This document shows positions 6,841 through 8,050 of a stretch of DNA of 8,050 nucleotides, one piece after another. The notes under the pieces are model-generated. The model searched no databases and had not been told where the DNA came from. It was given only the letters and a program-made list of their open reading frames with translations. Origin of the DNA: Deltaproteobacteria bacterium (GTDB lineage Bacteria > Desulfobacterota > DSM-4660 > Desulfatiglandales > HGW-15); assembly GCA_019307805.1 (NCBI GenBank), contig JAFDIX010000176.1, positions 1 through 8,050 of the forward strand. Reading direction: 5' to 3'. Every line of letters starts with the position of its first letter. The first letter of the stretch is position 1. Position numbers and translations under genes: made by a program.

Positions 6841-6975
6841 TCAAGGCAAAAGGCACAAGGACTTATTTCCTGAGAGAATCCATGTCCTGCTAACGCTTTT
6901 TCACAGGCGTTTCATGCTTCGATCTTCGAATTTATGATGCACAGGGCACATCAAATGGTTATATATTGAATGAGA
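6841..6975. other. Non-coding spacer after trmL
   Basis: No convincing gene is visible on either strand. Short inverted repeats occur (AACGC 6892-6896 with GCGTT 6907-6911; TGATG 6935-6939 with CATCA 6949-6953), but they are too weak to call as terminators. The region is somewhat AT-richer towards 6955-6975. Transcription from trmL may end here, but no intrinsic terminator with a U-tract is apparent. Confidence 0.4.
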
Positions 6976-7173
6976 TGACATCGTAAAAGTCATAAACGGG
7001 ACGGCACAGTAAAAAGCTCCAAATGCAAGGCTTGCGAAACCGGGGACCCGCCTGAAGGGTGGGGAGTCCGTACGGAGCACGGACAATCTTGAGGAATGAG
7101 GCGTACTGACAGTACGCCGCAATGACGAAAGATGAAGCGTAACGCAGCAGTTGGACTTATTGCGAAGCCGTCA
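6976..7173. repeat. Imperfect palindromic intergenic element (MITE/REP-like)
   Basis: The ~200-base block is bounded by related inverted ends: TGACATCG followed by TAAAAGTC on the left (6976-6991), and on the right GACTTATTGCGAAGCCGTCA (7154-7173), whose reverse complement also begins TGAC and ends AAGTC. Further in, 7011-7036 and the reverse complement of 7137-7161 match at roughly three quarters of positions. The core holds a hairpin (CCCGCC 7047-7052 with GGTGGG 7058-7063), another (GTCCGT 7066-7071 with ACGGAC 7079-7084), and a perfect 19-base palindrome at 7100-7118. It has no credible coding capacity. From memory, similar blocks recur between genes in Desulfobacterota genomes. That, and any mobility, needs a copy-number search. 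It may fold into a long RNA hairpin. Confidence 0.6.
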
Positions 7174-7215
7174 AATGAGGTATTCGCAAAGCATGGTGTA
7201 TGACCCAAAAAAGTA

Positions 7216-7223
7216 AAGGAGGG
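7216..7223 (+). promoter_or_regulatory. Shine-Dalgarno that sets the phosphatase-family start
   Basis: AAGGAGGG ends three bases before ATG 7227, leaving four bases after the AGGAGG core. It lies downstream of the in-frame ATG at 7200, so translation most likely begins at 7227. Confidence 0.8.
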
Positions 7224-7226
7224 TAT

Positions 7227-8027
7227 ATGAACAGCGCCAAGGAGAAGGGGGTCCGGGAACTCGAGAACTTTGCCATTGAGATCATTCAGGGGGCTGGAAA
7301 AGAAGCCCTTGCCCTGTACGGGAAGGGGGCGACGCGTATGAAATTTGATGAAGGTCTGGTCACAGAGGCCGAACTGCGCCTCAATGACTATTTCCAAAAT
7401 CATATACAGGCAGAGTTCCCGGAACACCGCATCTTTCGAAACAACCAGGAACACGAAGGGTATTCCCACGAGGGGAAGCGCTATTTATGGGTGTACGATC
7501 CCCTGGACGGGGTTGCTAACTTTCAGGCAGGAATTCCCATTTGGGGCCTGTCCCTCGCCCTCCTGGAAAATTTCTGGCCCATTTTCGGCGTCTTTCATAT
7601 GCCTGTGACGGGTGATCTGTTTCATGCCCAGGCTGGGAAAAAGGCCTTTCACGCCGGAGAGGAAATCCGCGTATCCCTTCAAGAAGAATTGGATGACGAG
7701 AGTCTTCTCCTTATCCCTTCACGTTTTCACCATCACTTCCGCTCCACCTTCCCCGGGAAGATGCGTGTCCTTGGAAGCAACTCCGCACATCTTTGTTATG
7801 TGGCCATGGGAAGGGCAGAGGCGGCAGTCCTCAGTAATGAATCCTACCAGGGTCTCGCTGCAGCCAGGGTCATCGTAGAGGCCGCGGGCGCAAAAATCTA
7901 CCGGCTGGATGGAAAGGAATTCTTTCTCAATGAGTACCTGAACGGCGAGAGGATTACCGACCATCTTGTCGTGTCATCACCCGACGCCTTTCCACAGGTC
8001 CGGGAGTGCCTGCACCGGCTTTCCTGA
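7227..8027 (+). CDS. Inositol monophosphatase-family protein with altered active site
   Basis: This 266-residue protein has the inositol monophosphatase/FBPase-like fold and the usual family length. Supporting motifs are LVTEAELRLNDYF, YLWVYDPLDGVANFQAGIPIWGLSLAL (metal ligands D91 and D94), and RVLGSNSAHLCYVAMGRAEAAV (the G-S-A-A-L-C-Y-V-A-x-G-R element). Two normally essential positions differ. The GEE glutamate about 20 residues before D91 is replaced by an RNNQ segment (71-74), and the WDxAAG motif reads QGLAAA (208-213), with Gly at the metal-binding Asp position. The threonine of DPxDGT is Val (V96). The reaction is therefore uncertain: it may be an atypical phosphatase, bind substrate without turnover, or use other nearby acidic residues (E75, E77). 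ATG 7227 is chosen because of the strong ribosome binding site. The gene follows the palindromic element and is probably transcribed separately from trmL. Confidence 0.85.
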   Translation: MNSAKEKGVRELENFAIEIIQGAGKEALALYGKGATRMKFDEGLVTEAELRLNDYFQNHIQAEFPEHRIFRNNQEHEGYSHEGKRYLWVYDPLDGVANFQAGIPIWGLSLALLENFWPIFGVFHMPVTGDLFHAQAGKKAFHAGEEIRVSLQEELDDESLLLIPSRFHHHFRSTFPGKMRVLGSNSAHLCYVAMGRAEAAVLSNESYQGLAAARVIVEAAGAKIYRLDGKEFFLNEYLNGERITDHLVVSSPDAFPQVRECLHRLS

Positions 8028-8050
8028 TTTATGCTTGCTTGTGCCATAAT

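Noticed and set aside
6892..6915. Possible intrinsic terminator after trmL
   Set aside because: The stem is only five pairs with a ten-base loop, and just three T residues follow.
7200..7226. ATG at 7200 for the phosphatase-family gene
   Set aside because: A strong ribosome binding site lies downstream of it and directly before ATG 7227.
6901..7469. Minus-strand open frames across the spacer and palindromic element
   Set aside because: They run through a repeat and the start of the phosphatase gene, lack ribosome binding sites and have no recognisable motifs.
1..8050. tRNA, rRNA, CRISPR array, prophage, transposase gene or defence system
   Set aside because: I saw no cloverleaf, rRNA segment, regularly spaced direct repeats, or coding sequence for such systems. 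The content is housekeeping apart from the zinc ORF and the palindromic element.

Overview
The window is a dense, almost entirely plus-strand housekeeping gene cluster from a bacterium. The order rbfA-truB-rpsO-pnp-M16 peptidase-dut-MBL hydrolase, the moderately GC-rich sequence and the character of the proteins best fit a Desulfobacterota (former Deltaproteobacteria) sulfate-reducer-like genome. This placement is inferred from gene order and protein style, not from a database search.

Layout: the 3' end of rbfA (1-183) enters from the left, followed by truB, rpsO (GTG start at 1181), pnp, an M16 zinc peptidase overlapping the end of pnp, dut (TTG start at 4937) and a YycJ/WalJ-like metallo-beta-lactamase-fold protein. 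Spacing is tight, from an 11-base overlap to 78 bases, so co-transcription is likely. A small Cys-rich zinc-binding ORF (6216-6419) then runs out of frame into trmL (6400-6840), and neither trmL's start nor the small protein's C-terminus looks normal. Next come 386 bases without a convincing gene. Their right half is a ~200-base imperfect palindromic repeat resembling a MITE or REP-type element. The last gene (7227-8027) is an inositol-monophosphatase-family protein with a strong ribosome binding site and an altered catalytic motif set.

Functionally the left part is translation and RNA metabolism: ribosome maturation (RbfA), tRNA pseudouridylation (TruB), a 30S protein (S15) and RNA decay (PNPase). 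The middle holds a processing peptidase, dUTP removal and an MBL-fold enzyme. TrmL on the right returns to tRNA modification. A stable hairpin lies between rpsO and pnp, where enterobacteria carry the RNase III/PNPase autoregulatory site.

I found no evidence of a previously undescribed system. The points most worth checking are the zinc-finger/trmL junction, the palindromic element, the degenerate phosphatase active site and a Gly-to-Trp change in a conserved PNPase motif.
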